Below, in pieces: positions 54,290-63,049 of a stretch of DNA of 64,000 bases. The stretch lies in assembly GCF_016907955.1 (NCBI RefSeq), contig NZ_JAFBCX010000002.1:744001-808000 (forward strand). The letters run 5' to 3'. The translations under genes and the position numbers were made by a program. This stretch comes from Lentzea nigeriaca (GTDB lineage Bacteria; Actinomycetota; Actinomycetes; Mycobacteriales; Pseudonocardiaceae). Under the pieces are notes generated by a model. That model was not told the origin of the DNA. It was given only the letters and a program-made list of their open reading frames with translations, and ran no database searches. Each line of letters opens with the position of its first letter. Within the stretch, counting starts at the first letter, position 1.

Positions 54290-54603
54290 GGTTTTCGGGG
54301 TGCGCGCGGGTTTCGTAGGTCGTCCCCCGGTCGCGTTGTGGTTGCGTCCGGGTGGGTGGGTCCCGTCATGAGCGGTGCCGGAGCGCCCGGGCAGGGCCAA
54401 CGACTGCTCGGCTTCGCCATCGCTTGGGCCTCGCCTCCGGCTTCGGGGGCCGCTTGCCGCAGCGCCCTGTCCGGTGGGCGCTTCTGACCCGAACGAGGGG
54501 ACGGCGTTGGGCCTTTTCGTGGGAAAATTGCTCCGATTGAGCGAGTAAAGGTTGTGACTCTGCGAGATCGCTGTACGCCCGTTGGGAGGATCCGCCCCGC
54601 GCA
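54290..54603. other. 314-bp intergenic region without a gene
   Basis: The left part holds dispersed-repeat copy 2. The right part (about 54490-54600) is AT-richer than the surroundings, with GGGAGGATCC near 54583 as a possible ribosome site for the next gene. No convincing gene or RNA was seen. Confidence 0.6.
54315..54414. repeat. Dispersed intergenic repeat, copy 2
   Basis: A 100-bp element that shares three blocks with 33801-33976, in the same order and orientation: GTCGTCCCC-GGTCGCGTTG, GTCCCGTCA-GAGC-GTGCCGGAGCGC and GGCCAA-GACTGCTCGGCTT. It lacks the extra right arm and so the long hairpin of copy 1. Both copies follow the 3' end of a plus-strand gene. Confidence 0.7.
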
Positions 54604-56718
54604 ATGGGACGGTGTGGTTTGCTGGCGGTAGGCTTCCGCACCGTTGCTCGCCGAGCAGGTCAGGTGGATGATTTGCCGAGCCAGGACGACGCGAGATCGT
54701 CACGTCCCCAGGGACGTGACGAGGTGGCGCGCGGCTGGGCGGTGAGGCTCAGTCGGACCGCCTACATTCCCTTGTCGGCCGCGAAGCTGGCGGACGAGTT
54801 GCACGAGCTGCTGAACGTCGTGGCTGACGCCGTTGTTCAGGACCCGGCCGGTGCGGCTGTGGTCGGTTCGCGGCTGGTGGAGATCCACTGCGTTGGGGCC
54901 GAGAGTCTGCGGGCGTCTGTCGAGGTGCTTGCCCGGTTCGTGGCTCGGGAGGGGGCTGACGCCGAGACCGCGGCGTTGGTCGTGGGGGCCGTGTCGGCTG
55001 CGTATACCGGGGCCATGCAGGCCTTTGTGCTGGAGCAGCAGGAGAGCATCAGTCAGGCCTTGCTCAACGCGAACCGGGCTGTGCAGCTTGATCTGCAGGC
55101 CAGCGAGGAGCGGTTCGAGGACATCTTTGCTCACTCGTCCACTGGCATCGCGATGGTGAGTCTTGACGGGGAGCTGGAGCGGGCCAACGAGGCGCTGTGC
55201 AACATCCTGAGGCGTGAGGACGTTGCCGGGATGACGCTCACGGATCTCATCGCGCCGGCCGATCTGCCGTTGGTCAACGATGCGTTGGAGAGCCTGAAGT
55301 ACGGGCGGATGCGGCGGGTCGAGGAGCGGCCACGGCTGATCGATCGGGACGGGGAGCACTTCCGGGTGCTGTTGGCGGCGACAGTGCAGAAGGATGCCGA
55401 GGACAATCCCCAGCACTTCGTGGTGATGATCGACGACGACAGTCAGCTGACGTTGCTCGGTGGGCGGTTGCAGTACCAGTCGTTGCACGATGCGTTGACC
55501 GGGTTGCCGAACCGGCAGTACTTGACCACGCGGCTGGAGTCGTTGCTGCACAGCGACATCGAGCACGGGGTCACGTTGTATCACCTCGATCTGGACGCGT
55601 TCGCGGTCATCACGGATGGTCTCGGGCGGGAGATCGGCGACAAGGTCCTCAAGTCCGTGGCGGAGCGGTTGAGTGCCGTTTTCGCCGGCGAGAAGGCCAT
55701 GGTGGCTCGGCTCGAGGGCGACGAGTTCGCGGTTCTCGTGGAGAACGGGCCCGAGACGCCGGACGTGGACACGACTGTTCGGACGATCGAGCACGAGCTG
55801 GCCGAGCCCGTCTATTTCGACGGGCACGGGGTGGCTGTGTCGGCTTCGATCGGGGTGTTGCCGCGGTTGGTCAGCGGTGGGCATCCGGCTGAGGTGTTGC
55901 GGGCCTCGGACATGACGTTGCGGCGGGCCAAGCGGAGTGGGCGGCGGCAGTGGGGGCTGCACGACGCCACGCTGGACAAAAGGGAGCAGGAGGAGTTCGC
56001 GCTGGCGGCTGTGATGCCGGGGGCGTGGGAGAGCGGTGAGATCGAGGTCGTGTTCAACCCCGTCATGAGGCTGGACGGGGCTGGGCGGATCTGTGTCGAG
56101 GCAGAGCTGAACTGGCGGCATCGGGATGCCGGGCTGATCACGCACGAGAAGTGCGTGACGATGGCCGAGCACACCGGGCTGATGTTGCCGTTGGGCGAGT
56201 GGATGTTGCGCACCGCGGCTGAGACCGCGTGCCTGCACGACGAGATTCTCGCGGTGTGCTTGACGGAGAGCATGGCGAACAGTCCGGACCTGGTTCGGGA
56301 CGTTCGGCGGGTGCTGGCGGACACCGGGTTACCGGCCGGGCGGTTGTTGCTCGGGTTTCCGGTGCACGTGCTGGCCTCGCAGGACAGCGAGGCGGCGGAC
56401 AACCTGGATCTGTTGTCCGACATGGGATTGCACATCGGGGCGCGGGACTTCACGGGCTCCACTTCGGAGATCGAGCTGGTTCGCGAGCTCGGCGTGCGGG
56501 CCGTGCGGGTGAAGGGACGGGCGCAGAAGCCCGACGAGCTGGTGTCGCATGTGCTCAGCGACCTCGTCGGGTTCGTGCACGAGGCCGGTGGGCTCGTCGT
56601 GATCGACGCGATCGAGGACGCTGAGCAACGGGATTGGTGGAGTGAGATCGGCGCCGACGCCGGGGTCGGGCCGGTGTTCTGCGTTGAGCCGACTACGGAG
56701 TGGCCCGGCGTGGGCTGA
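54604..56718 (+). CDS. PAS-GGDEF-EAL protein with degenerate motifs
   Basis: Cyclic-di-GMP family protein of up to 704 residues, no transmembrane segment. A helical N-terminal domain (about 50-165) leads to a PAS domain (about 170-285), then GGDEF (about 295-455) and EAL (about 480-700). The GGDEF site reads RLEGDEF, with the first Gly replaced by Glu, and the EAL site reads EAE near 498, with the usual DDF pair changed to ARDF later. Cyclase activity is uncertain and phosphodiesterase activity is unlikely; a binding role is possible. Starts at 54604, 54664 or 54724 are all in frame. A perfect 26-bp palindrome touches the last. Confidence 0.85.
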   Translation: MGRCGLLAVGFRTVARRAGQVDDLPSQDDARSSRPQGRDEVARGWAVRLSRTAYIPLSAAKLADELHELLNVVADAVVQDPAGAAVVGSRLVEIHCVGAESLRASVEVLARFVAREGADAETAALVVGAVSAAYTGAMQAFVLEQQESISQALLNANRAVQLDLQASEERFEDIFAHSSTGIAMVSLDGELERANEALCNILRREDVAGMTLTDLIAPADLPLVNDALESLKYGRMRRVEERPRLIDRDGEHFRVLLAATVQKDAEDNPQHFVVMIDDDSQLTLLGGRLQYQSLHDALTGLPNRQYLTTRLESLLHSDIEHGVTLYHLDLDAFAVITDGLGREIGDKVLKSVAERLSAVFAGEKAMVARLEGDEFAVLVENGPETPDVDTTVRTIEHELAEPVYFDGHGVAVSASIGVLPRLVSGGHPAEVLRASDMTLRRAKRSGRRQWGLHDATLDKREQEEFALAAVMPGAWESGEIEVVFNPVMRLDGAGRICVEAELNWRHRDAGLITHEKCVTMAEHTGLMLPLGEWMLRTAAETACLHDEILAVCLTESMANSPDLVRDVRRVLADTGLPAGRLLLGFPVHVLASQDSEAADNLDLLSDMGLHIGARDFTGSTSEIELVRELGVRAVRVKGRAQKPDELVSHVLSDLVGFVHEAGGLVVIDAIEDAEQRDWWSEIGADAGVGPVFCVEPTTEWPGVG
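54697..54722. promoter_or_regulatory. Perfect 26-bp palindrome next to an in-frame GTG
   Basis: TCGTCACGTCCC (54697-54708), CA, GGGACGTGACGA (54711-54722). If translation starts at GTG 54724, this is an operator or RBS-masking hairpin next to the start codon. If it starts at 54604, it lies in coding sequence. Confidence 0.55.
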
Positions 56719-57190
56719 GGTGGACGAGGATCAGGGCGATGCCCGCGACGGTGACCATGCGCAGGGCCGCGGCGATGCCGTTCCAGTCCTTCGACTGCCA
56801 CATCGCGAACCACTCGCCGCCGATGGTGATGAAGCCGCCGAGGAACAGCGCCACGATCATCAGCAGGCCCGCTGAGGCGAACCCGCGGGCGGTGTCCTCC
56901 TTGTCGCGGAGGTAGGCGATGGTGCCGGCGGTCAGCAGGACCGCGGAGATCGCCTCCCACAGGATGATCGCGACGTAGACGATCGTGACGACGGCGGGGC
57001 TGGTGATGGCCCGCCACTTCAGTTCCTTGCCGAACGTGGTGTCCATGGCGAGGACGTGTTTCACGAACGCCTCGTTCGTGCCGTAGTCCGTGGCGTTGCC
57101 GAGGACCACGAGAAGCATGTTGAGGGCGATGAACCCGACGGTCACCGCCACAACCGCGCGCAAGCTGCCGACCCGAGCAAGAAGACGCAT
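56693..57190 (-). CDS. DUF2165-like four-helix membrane protein
   Basis: Integral membrane protein of 165 residues with four hydrophobic helices (about 7-27, 69-92, 105-122, 139-158) and an intervening loop LAMDTTFGKELKWRAITSP, the arrangement of the DUF2165 family. The function of the family is unknown. The 3' end overlaps the convergent GGDEF-EAL gene by 26 nt. The start at 57190 faces the glycosyltransferase gene across 31 bp, so the promoters must overlap. Confidence 0.8.
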   Translation of the reverse strand: MRLLARVGSLRAVVAVTVGFIALNMLLVVLGNATDYGTNEAFVKHVLAMDTTFGKELKWRAITSPAVVTIVYVAIILWEAISAVLLTAGTIAYLRDKEDTARGFASAGLLMIVALFLGGFITIGGEWFAMWQSKDWNGIAAALRMVTVAGIALILVHLSPRRATP

Positions 57191-57208
57191 GGCGCGGACA
57201 GTAACCGA

Positions 57209-57214
57209 TAGGGT
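57209..57214 (+). promoter_or_regulatory. -10 box TAGGGT of a probable leaderless transcript (glycosyltransferase)
   Basis: TAGGGT ends 7 nt before the GTG at 57222, in the 31-bp divergent gap. No Shine-Dalgarno sequence is present. Confidence 0.5.
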
Positions 57215-57221
57215 GCTGCCA

Positions 57222-58271
57222 GTGAGTCGCGTTTGTGTCGTCTCCCACCGGCTGGGCGGGTTCGACGGGGTCAGTGTCGAGGCGGCGAAGTGGGCGGATG
57301 CCTTCTCGGCCCTCGGCTGGGAGGTCACGCTCGCCGCCGGGTTCTTCGCCTCCGGGTCCGGTGTGGTCGTTCGCGGCATGTGGGCCGATCGGCCCGGTGG
57401 TGAGCCGCCGCCTGTGGACCACGCGTTGATCAAATCGCTCTGCACCGAGCATGACCTGGTGGTTCTCGACAACGCCGGCTCGTTGTGGAGTGCGCCGGAG
57501 GCTTCGGTGGCGTGGGAGGAGCACGCTCTCGCGGCCGGGGTTCCGGTGATCCTGCGGCATCACGACCCGGCGTGGCAGCGTGTCCAGTTGAGACCGGTCG
57601 ACGGTGACGTCGTGCCGCTGCACCACCCGGCGCACTTGCACGTGCTGATCAACTCGCTGACCCAGCGGGAGTTCCTCACGCGCTGGCCCTCGTTGCGCAC
57701 TCGGGTCGTGCACAACCGGGTCGACGTCGCGGGGCTCTCGGGTGGTGATCGCGCCGGCACTCGCGCTCTTCTCGGCGTCGACCCGGACGACTACCTGGTG
57801 GTGCATCCGGCGCGCGTCGAGGGCACGTCGAAGAACATTCCGGGTGCCGTCGAGTTCATCCGTGCGCTGTCCGCGCGTCGTGATCGCGTGCGGTACTGGC
57901 TCACCGACGACGCGCCTTGTGCTGCGGTGGAAGGACTTCCCGGCGTCGTCCGCGGCCGGGTGGCTTCGCCCGCCGATCTCTACGCGGCCGCCGATCTCGT
58001 GCTGCTTCCGTCCACTTGGGAGGGTTGGGGGCTGCCGGTGTGCGAGGCGGCCGCGGCGTCGAGGTTCGTGGTGGCGGGGCCGTATCCGGTGCTGGACGAG
58101 ATCCGGGCGCTGGGGCTGACAGTGTTCGACCCCGGCGACATCGACGGGTTGCTCACCGCGTCGAGTGACGTTCTCGCGGCGAATCGTGCTGCGGTGCAAC
58201 GACATCTCGACCTCCGCGAGCTACCGCGGGTGCTGGAGGAACTGATCGAGGAGGCTGCGCGGTGCCGGTGA
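57222..58271 (+). CDS. Glycosyltransferase family 4-like
   Basis: GT-B-fold glycosyltransferase of 349 residues. The N terminus SRVCVVSHRLGGFDGVSVEAAKWADAFSALGWEV is the usual GT4 glycine-rich opening. The C-terminal domain contains the nucleotide-sugar motif LPSTWEGWGLPVCEAAAASRFVVAGPYPVLDEIRAL, with the E(x7)E pair spanning WEGWGLPVCEA. Donor and acceptor unknown. It overlaps a GT2 gene by 10 nt and the two probably act in the same pathway, for example decorating a cell-surface glycan or a natural product. GTG start in a leaderless context. Confidence 0.88.
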   Translation: MSRVCVVSHRLGGFDGVSVEAAKWADAFSALGWEVTLAAGFFASGSGVVVRGMWADRPGGEPPPVDHALIKSLCTEHDLVVLDNAGSLWSAPEASVAWEEHALAAGVPVILRHHDPAWQRVQLRPVDGDVVPLHHPAHLHVLINSLTQREFLTRWPSLRTRVVHNRVDVAGLSGGDRAGTRALLGVDPDDYLVVHPARVEGTSKNIPGAVEFIRALSARRDRVRYWLTDDAPCAAVEGLPGVVRGRVASPADLYAAADLVLLPSTWEGWGLPVCEAAAASRFVVAGPYPVLDEIRALGLTVFDPGDIDGLLTASSDVLAANRAAVQRHLDLRELPRVLEELIEEAARCR

Positions 58272-59008
58272 TCTCGGTGCTCACCCCGGCTCACCCCGGC
58301 CGTGCGGAGTACGTGCGGGAAGCAGGCGAAAGCCTTGCCCGGCAACGACTTCCGGAGGGCTGGGCGCTGGAGTGGATCGTCCAGGAGGACGCGGTCACGG
58401 CGGAGCTGGACCTCGCCGCGTTCCCGTTCGCCCGGCACGAGCTCAACGGGGAACGGCTCGGCATCGCGATCACCCGTAACCTCGCGCTCACCAGGGCGTC
58501 CGGTGAGCTCGTGCACGTGCTCGACTCCGACGACTTGCTGCTGCCGGATGCGCTGGCCGTCGCGATCAGGGCGTTCCAGGACTTCCCCGACATCCACTGG
58601 GTGGCGACGCAGGCCGACGACCTGCTGCCGGACGGGTCGAGGAAGGCCTTCGACCCGTTGATCCCGCCCGGTCGCCTGGAAGCGGGCGCGGTCAACGACT
58701 ACGTGCTCGCGCACATCGGCGACCACGGCATGGGCCGCTGGCCGTTCCACCACGGCTGCATGACGATGCGCGCGGACACCGTGCGCGCGCTCGGCGGCTG
58801 GGCGGCGATCCCGCGGTCGGAGGACGGGCTGCTGCTCGCCGCCCTGTGCGAGGTGGCGCCCGGCTACTTCACGCCGGAGGTGACGTGGCTGGTTCGCCAG
58901 CACGCCACCAGGACGTCGCGATCCGGCGACTGGCACCGGCTGCTGCCCCAGTCGATGGCCATGATCCGCCGCCGGATCGAGGCTATGCGCACGGGTCCTC
59001 GAACTTGA
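58262..59008 (+). CDS. Glycosyltransferase family 2
   Basis: GT-A-fold transferase of 248 residues. The opening MPVISVLTPAHPGRAEYVREAGESLARQ is typical of GT2, with the nucleotide-binding DSDD (DxD region) in VHVLDSDDLLLPDA near residue 88, and an acceptor-side aspartate late in RSEDGLLLAALCE. No transmembrane segment. GTG start overlaps the GT4 gene by 10 nt. The 3' end overlaps the convergent STAND gene by 26 nt. Together with the GT4 it could build a short glycan; the product cannot be told from here. Confidence 0.9.
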   Translation: MPVISVLTPAHPGRAEYVREAGESLARQRLPEGWALEWIVQEDAVTAELDLAAFPFARHELNGERLGIAITRNLALTRASGELVHVLDSDDLLLPDALAVAIRAFQDFPDIHWVATQADDLLPDGSRKAFDPLIPPGRLEAGAVNDYVLAHIGDHGMGRWPFHHGCMTMRADTVRALGGWAAIPRSEDGLLLAALCEVAPGYFTPEVTWLVRQHATRTSRSGDWHRLLPQSMAMIRRRIEAMRTGPRT

Positions 59009-62000
59009 GCTGCGGCAGGCGTTCCTCCCACAGCTCGCGGGTGAGCGCGCCTCGCGTGGTCGCGCAGATGCGGTCGGCCTGGTCGGACACGTCGAGGTCC
59101 CACAGCCGGCCCGCGCCGTCGTTCGAACCGGAGCCCAGGACGCGCCCGACCGGTCCGAACTGGACGTGCGTCTCGCTGCTGTAGTCGACGACGATCGGCT
59201 GACCGAGCGGGGCCGCGGCGGCGGGATCGCTGACGTCCCACAGCCTGATCGTCTTGTCCGCGCTGCCGCTGGCGAGCGTCCTGCCGTCCGGCGAGAGCGA
59301 GATCGAGCTGATCAGTCCGGTGTGGCCGGTGAGCACGCCGAGCCGCTTCGGGTGCTCCCGGTCGCTGACGTCCCACAGCCTGATCGTCTTGTCGCCGCCC
59401 GCGGTGATGAGCGTTCTGCCGTCCGGCGTGAACGTGCCCTGCATCACCGGGTCGTGGTGATCGTCGATCGGACTGCCGAGCAGCCGGGCCTTCGCGGGAT
59501 CCGAGACGTCCCACAGGCGGAACGTGCGGTCGCTGCTGGCCGAGACGAGGGTCTTGCCGTCAGGGCTGAACGCGACGCCGTTCATCCACCCGTCGTGGCC
59601 GAGCAGCGGCCGGCCGATCTTGACGGGCCTGGCCGGGTCGCGGATGTCCCACAGCTGCAGTGACTTGTCGTCGTTGCCGGTGACCATGACGGTGCCGTCC
59701 GGGTTCAACGCCAACGGTGAGGAGAACCGCGTGTCGAGTCTGATCGGCTCGCCCAGCGGAACCGTGTGCTCCGGGTTGCTCACGTCCCACAGCCGCACCG
59801 TCTTGTCGCCGGCCGAGGTGACCATCACCTTGCCGTCCGGCGTGAACTTCGGCTGGCCAACGCCCCACTCGTGGCCGAGCAGTGGTGGCCCGACCTCCTT
59901 CGGACCGTTGGCGTTAGAGATGTCCCACAGCCGCACCGACCTGTCGCCCGACCCGGTCGCGACCAGCTTGCCGTCCGGCCGGAAGCCCGGATTGGACACC
60001 CGTGCGGCGTGCCCGAGCAACACGTTGTGCGGCAACGACCACAGCCGCACCACGTTCTCGTTCGCGCCGGTCGCGAGATACTGGCCGTCCGGGGAGAAGC
60101 CGACGGCGAACACACCGCCGCTCAGTGCCGCGAGCGGCCTGCCGAGCTGGCTCGCCGCCGAGGGGTTGCTGAGGTTCCACAGACGCGCGGTGTTGTCGCT
60201 GCCTCCGGACGCCAGCACCTTGCCGTCCGGGCTGAACTTCACCGACCACACGGAAGCCGTGTGCCCGACGAGCGCCTGGCCGACCGGGTTCTGCGTGGCC
60301 GGGTCCCACAGCCTGACCGTCTTGTCGTCGCTGCCGGACGCCAGCAGCTTGCCGTCCGGGCTGAACGCCACGGTGTGGATGCCGTCGGTGTGACCCGTCA
60401 TCGGCTTGCCGACCCGCGTCCTGGTGGCCACGTCCCACAACCGGATCGTCTGGTCGTCGCCGGCGGTGGCGAGGAGCTTGCCGTCCGGGCTGAACGCGAG
60501 CGAGCGGACCGGCGACGTGTGGTCGCGCAGCGGCTCGCCGAGCGGCTTGGCGTCGGCCGGGTCGCTCACGTCCCACAGCCGGGCCGACTTGTCGTCGTTC
60601 GCCGCCGCGAGCGCCTTGCCGTCCGGGCTGAACTCCAGCAGGTAGCTGGTGCCGTTGCCGGTCTCGATCTTCTTGATCTCCCTCGGCTGCGCCGGATCGC
60701 GGACGTCCCACAGCCGGATGGTCTTGTCCGCGCCGGTCGTCGCGAGAACGGTGCCGTCCGGGCTGAACACCGCGGAGCTCAGCCAGTCGCCGTGCCCGGT
60801 GAGCACGGCGAGCGGCTTCGGCTTCGACTTGTCGCGGACGTCCCAGAGCCGGGCGGTGCGGTCGTAGCTCGCGGTGGCGAGGACCGTGCCGTCCTTGTTG
60901 AACGACGTCAGGTAGACGGCGCCGGTGTGACCCTTGAGCGGGATGGCGAGCGGGGACTGCTGCATGGCGAGGAGCCGCGAGTTCACGCCCTGGTCGTCCG
61001 GGCGCAGGCGGTGCGCGGCGAGTAGCAGCTGTGCCGACAGCGAGGGATCGGCGTCGAGCACGCGTGCCGCCTCCGCGGTGACCTGGGAGAACTGCGCGTC
61101 GTTCCGTTGCCGCACGGCGATCACCGCCGCGCCGGCCGCGATCAGCGCGAAAACCACCACCAACGAGATGGCGCTCCTGCGCAGCCAAAGGCTCTTGCGG
61201 TGCTGCCGTTCCGAGGCGTGCACGAAGTCCTTGGCGACAGCGGTGACCTCCCGCTGGTGCCGCACGCCCTCCAGCCGTGCGCCGCGGTAGAGCAACGACG
61301 AGTCGCGACCGTGCTCCGACCACGTCGTCGCGTCCTCCTCCAGCTTCTGCCGGGTGAGGTTGCCCGCGCGGTCCTCGTCGATCCAGCTGCGCAGGCGCGG
61401 CCATGCGTGCAGCAGCGCCTCGTGCGTGATCTCGACGCTGCCGGCGTCGAGAGTGATCAGCCGGGCCCTCGTGAGGACCTCGAGCGCGCGTTCGGTCGCC
61501 GGCAGGTTGGTGCTCGCCTCCAGCAGGCTGTGGCGGCTCGACCTGCGGCGCGTGTCCTGCGTGTCGTCGCCGACCCTGACCAGGCGCAGGAGCAGCTGCT
61601 TCGCGGCCGCCCTCGCCGGTTCGTCGAGGTCGGACCAGGCGCGTTCGGCGGTGGTGGCGACGGCGCCCTGGATGCCACCCGCCGCCCGGTAGCCGGCGAT
61701 CGTGAGACGACCGGCCTGCCTGCGCTGCCACGTGACCAGCAGGGCGTGGCTGAGCAGGGGGAGCGCGCCCGCGTCGTAGGCGTCCTTGCCGCGGCGGTTG
61801 TGCGCCCCCAGGTCGCGCAGCAGGAGGTCGACCAGACCCGCTTCGAGCTGCAAGCCAGCGGCCTTGGCAGGGTTCGTCACCGCGTCGCGCACCTCGGTCG
61901 CCGACATCGCGCCGAGCACCATCTGCCGGTTCTGCAGGGCCTCCGCGAGCTCGGGGAAGTCGAGGCAGCGGGCGTAGAAGTCGGCCCGCACGCCGAGCAC

Positions 62001-62798
62001 GACCGCCGTCTTCTCCGCCGCCGCGTGCAGGGCCTGCACGAAGACGCGCAGCCGGTTCTCGTCGCCGCCGAGCGTGAACGCCTCCTCGAACTGGTCGACG
62101 ATCACCACCCGGTCGCCGACCGCGAGCTGCACCTCGTGTGCGAACTCGACCAGCACCTCGGAATCGGCAGCGGCCTCCAGAGTGCGAATCAGCTCCGGCA
62201 CCTGGAGCGCGAACTCCTTCAGCGGATCCGTGCCGGGAGAAATGACGATGTACTCTTTGCTCAGGCGCGGCAGCACGCCCGCCTTCATCAAACTGGACTT
62301 TCCGGCGCCGGACGCTCCGACGAGCATCGTGATGCCGTTTTCGGTCAGCCTGGCGAGAAGTGCGTTCGTCGCCCTTTCCCGCCCGAAGAACCAATTCGCG
62401 TCCTGCGGTCCGAATGCGCTCAGACCCATGTACGGGCATACGGCGCTGTCTTCTTGAGGAGGTGTGTCCGTGTCGGTGACCGGGCTGGCGAGCGCCTCCT
62501 CCCAGAGGGTGCGCCACGCGTCGAGGTCGTACAGCGCGTCGATCGCCGGCTGGGGCTTCCGCTTGCGCGCCTCGCCGACGAGGATCTCGAGGACGGCGCT
62601 CAGCCCGCTGAACCTGGCGGGCACGTTGCGCCCGCGCCGCCAGTCGCTGACGCGTTGAGCCGGTACGCGAACCGGTCTGCCCTGCTCGTCCGTTCGGCGG
62701 GCACGGGCGACCGACTCGGTGACCCGCTTCAGCGGTGGGTCGCCTGCCTCCGCGTAGAGCAGCGCAAAGCGCTCCGCGAAGACGCCACGGGGTCCCAA
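58983..62798 (-). CDS. nSTAND1 NTPase with N-terminal HTH-like region and 14 WD40 repeats
   Basis: Signal-transduction ATPase of 1271 residues. The N-terminal region (1-70; VPAQRVSDWRRGRNVPARF) resembles an XRE-like helix-turn-helix used by such proteins for recognition. The nSTAND1 NTPase has Walker A GASGAGKSSL near 159 and Walker B VVIVDQFEEAF near 236. A hydrophobic helix at about 545-565 (LVVVFALIAAGAAVIAV) suggests membrane attachment. The C-terminal part contains 14 WD40 units ending RLWD or similar, two seven-bladed propellers. The TTG at 62798 follows GGAGG by 4 nt. The role is unknown; ligand-driven oligomerisation is expected for STAND proteins. Confidence 0.9.
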   Translation of the reverse strand: MGPRGVFAERFALLYAEAGDPPLKRVTESVARARRTDEQGRPVRVPAQRVSDWRRGRNVPARFSGLSAVLEILVGEARKRKPQPAIDALYDLDAWRTLWEEALASPVTDTDTPPQEDSAVCPYMGLSAFGPQDANWFFGRERATNALLARLTENGITMLVGASGAGKSSLMKAGVLPRLSKEYIVISPGTDPLKEFALQVPELIRTLEAAADSEVLVEFAHEVQLAVGDRVVIVDQFEEAFTLGGDENRLRVFVQALHAAAEKTAVVLGVRADFYARCLDFPELAEALQNRQMVLGAMSATEVRDAVTNPAKAAGLQLEAGLVDLLLRDLGAHNRRGKDAYDAGALPLLSHALLVTWQRRQAGRLTIAGYRAAGGIQGAVATTAERAWSDLDEPARAAAKQLLLRLVRVGDDTQDTRRRSSRHSLLEASTNLPATERALEVLTRARLITLDAGSVEITHEALLHAWPRLRSWIDEDRAGNLTRQKLEEDATTWSEHGRDSSLLYRGARLEGVRHQREVTAVAKDFVHASERQHRKSLWLRRSAISLVVVFALIAAGAAVIAVRQRNDAQFSQVTAEAARVLDADPSLSAQLLLAAHRLRPDDQGVNSRLLAMQQSPLAIPLKGHTGAVYLTSFNKDGTVLATASYDRTARLWDVRDKSKPKPLAVLTGHGDWLSSAVFSPDGTVLATTGADKTIRLWDVRDPAQPREIKKIETGNGTSYLLEFSPDGKALAAANDDKSARLWDVSDPADAKPLGEPLRDHTSPVRSLAFSPDGKLLATAGDDQTIRLWDVATRTRVGKPMTGHTDGIHTVAFSPDGKLLASGSDDKTVRLWDPATQNPVGQALVGHTASVWSVKFSPDGKVLASGGSDNTARLWNLSNPSAASQLGRPLAALSGGVFAVGFSPDGQYLATGANENVVRLWSLPHNVLLGHAARVSNPGFRPDGKLVATGSGDRSVRLWDISNANGPKEVGPPLLGHEWGVGQPKFTPDGKVMVTSAGDKTVRLWDVSNPEHTVPLGEPIRLDTRFSSPLALNPDGTVMVTGNDDKSLQLWDIRDPARPVKIGRPLLGHDGWMNGVAFSPDGKTLVSASSDRTFRLWDVSDPAKARLLGSPIDDHHDPVMQGTFTPDGRTLITAGGDKTIRLWDVSDREHPKRLGVLTGHTGLISSISLSPDGRTLASGSADKTIRLWDVSDPAAAAPLGQPIVVDYSSETHVQFGPVGRVLGSGSNDGAGRLWDLDVSDQADRICATTRGALTRELWEERLPQLKFEDPCA

Positions 62799-62974
62799 GC
62801 GGCCTCCACCTCGTCCGGACCGGAAAACTCCGACCGCCCGTCTGAGCTGCGGTGCGGGCACCGGACAGGCCGTCAGCAGCCCACCCTAACGAGGTGGTCT
62901 GACAACCTCGACCCCACGTCCTTCACAAGACCGGGAGACCGTCACAGTGGTAGTGGCTGACTGGGGCAAAACTT

Positions 62975-63012
62975 CCACGGCTGAGGAGCACTGGGGGTCT
63001 CCTCAGCCGTGG
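62975..63012 (-). terminator. Rho-independent terminator after the LCP gene
   Basis: CCACGGCTGAGGAG (62975-62988) pairs perfectly with CTCCTCAGCCGTGG (62999-63012), loop of 10. On the minus strand it is followed by AAGTTTTGCC, a T-run. It ends the LCP message. Confidence 0.85.
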
Positions 63013-63049
63013 CCTCGCCCGAGCGAATGGCAGGGCGCCGCCTGTTAGG

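Noticed and set aside
59030-60960. Regular short repeats that could suggest a CRISPR or satellite array
   Set aside because: They are the coding repeats of the WD40 propeller (FSPDG, RLWD), not constant repeats with variable spacers.
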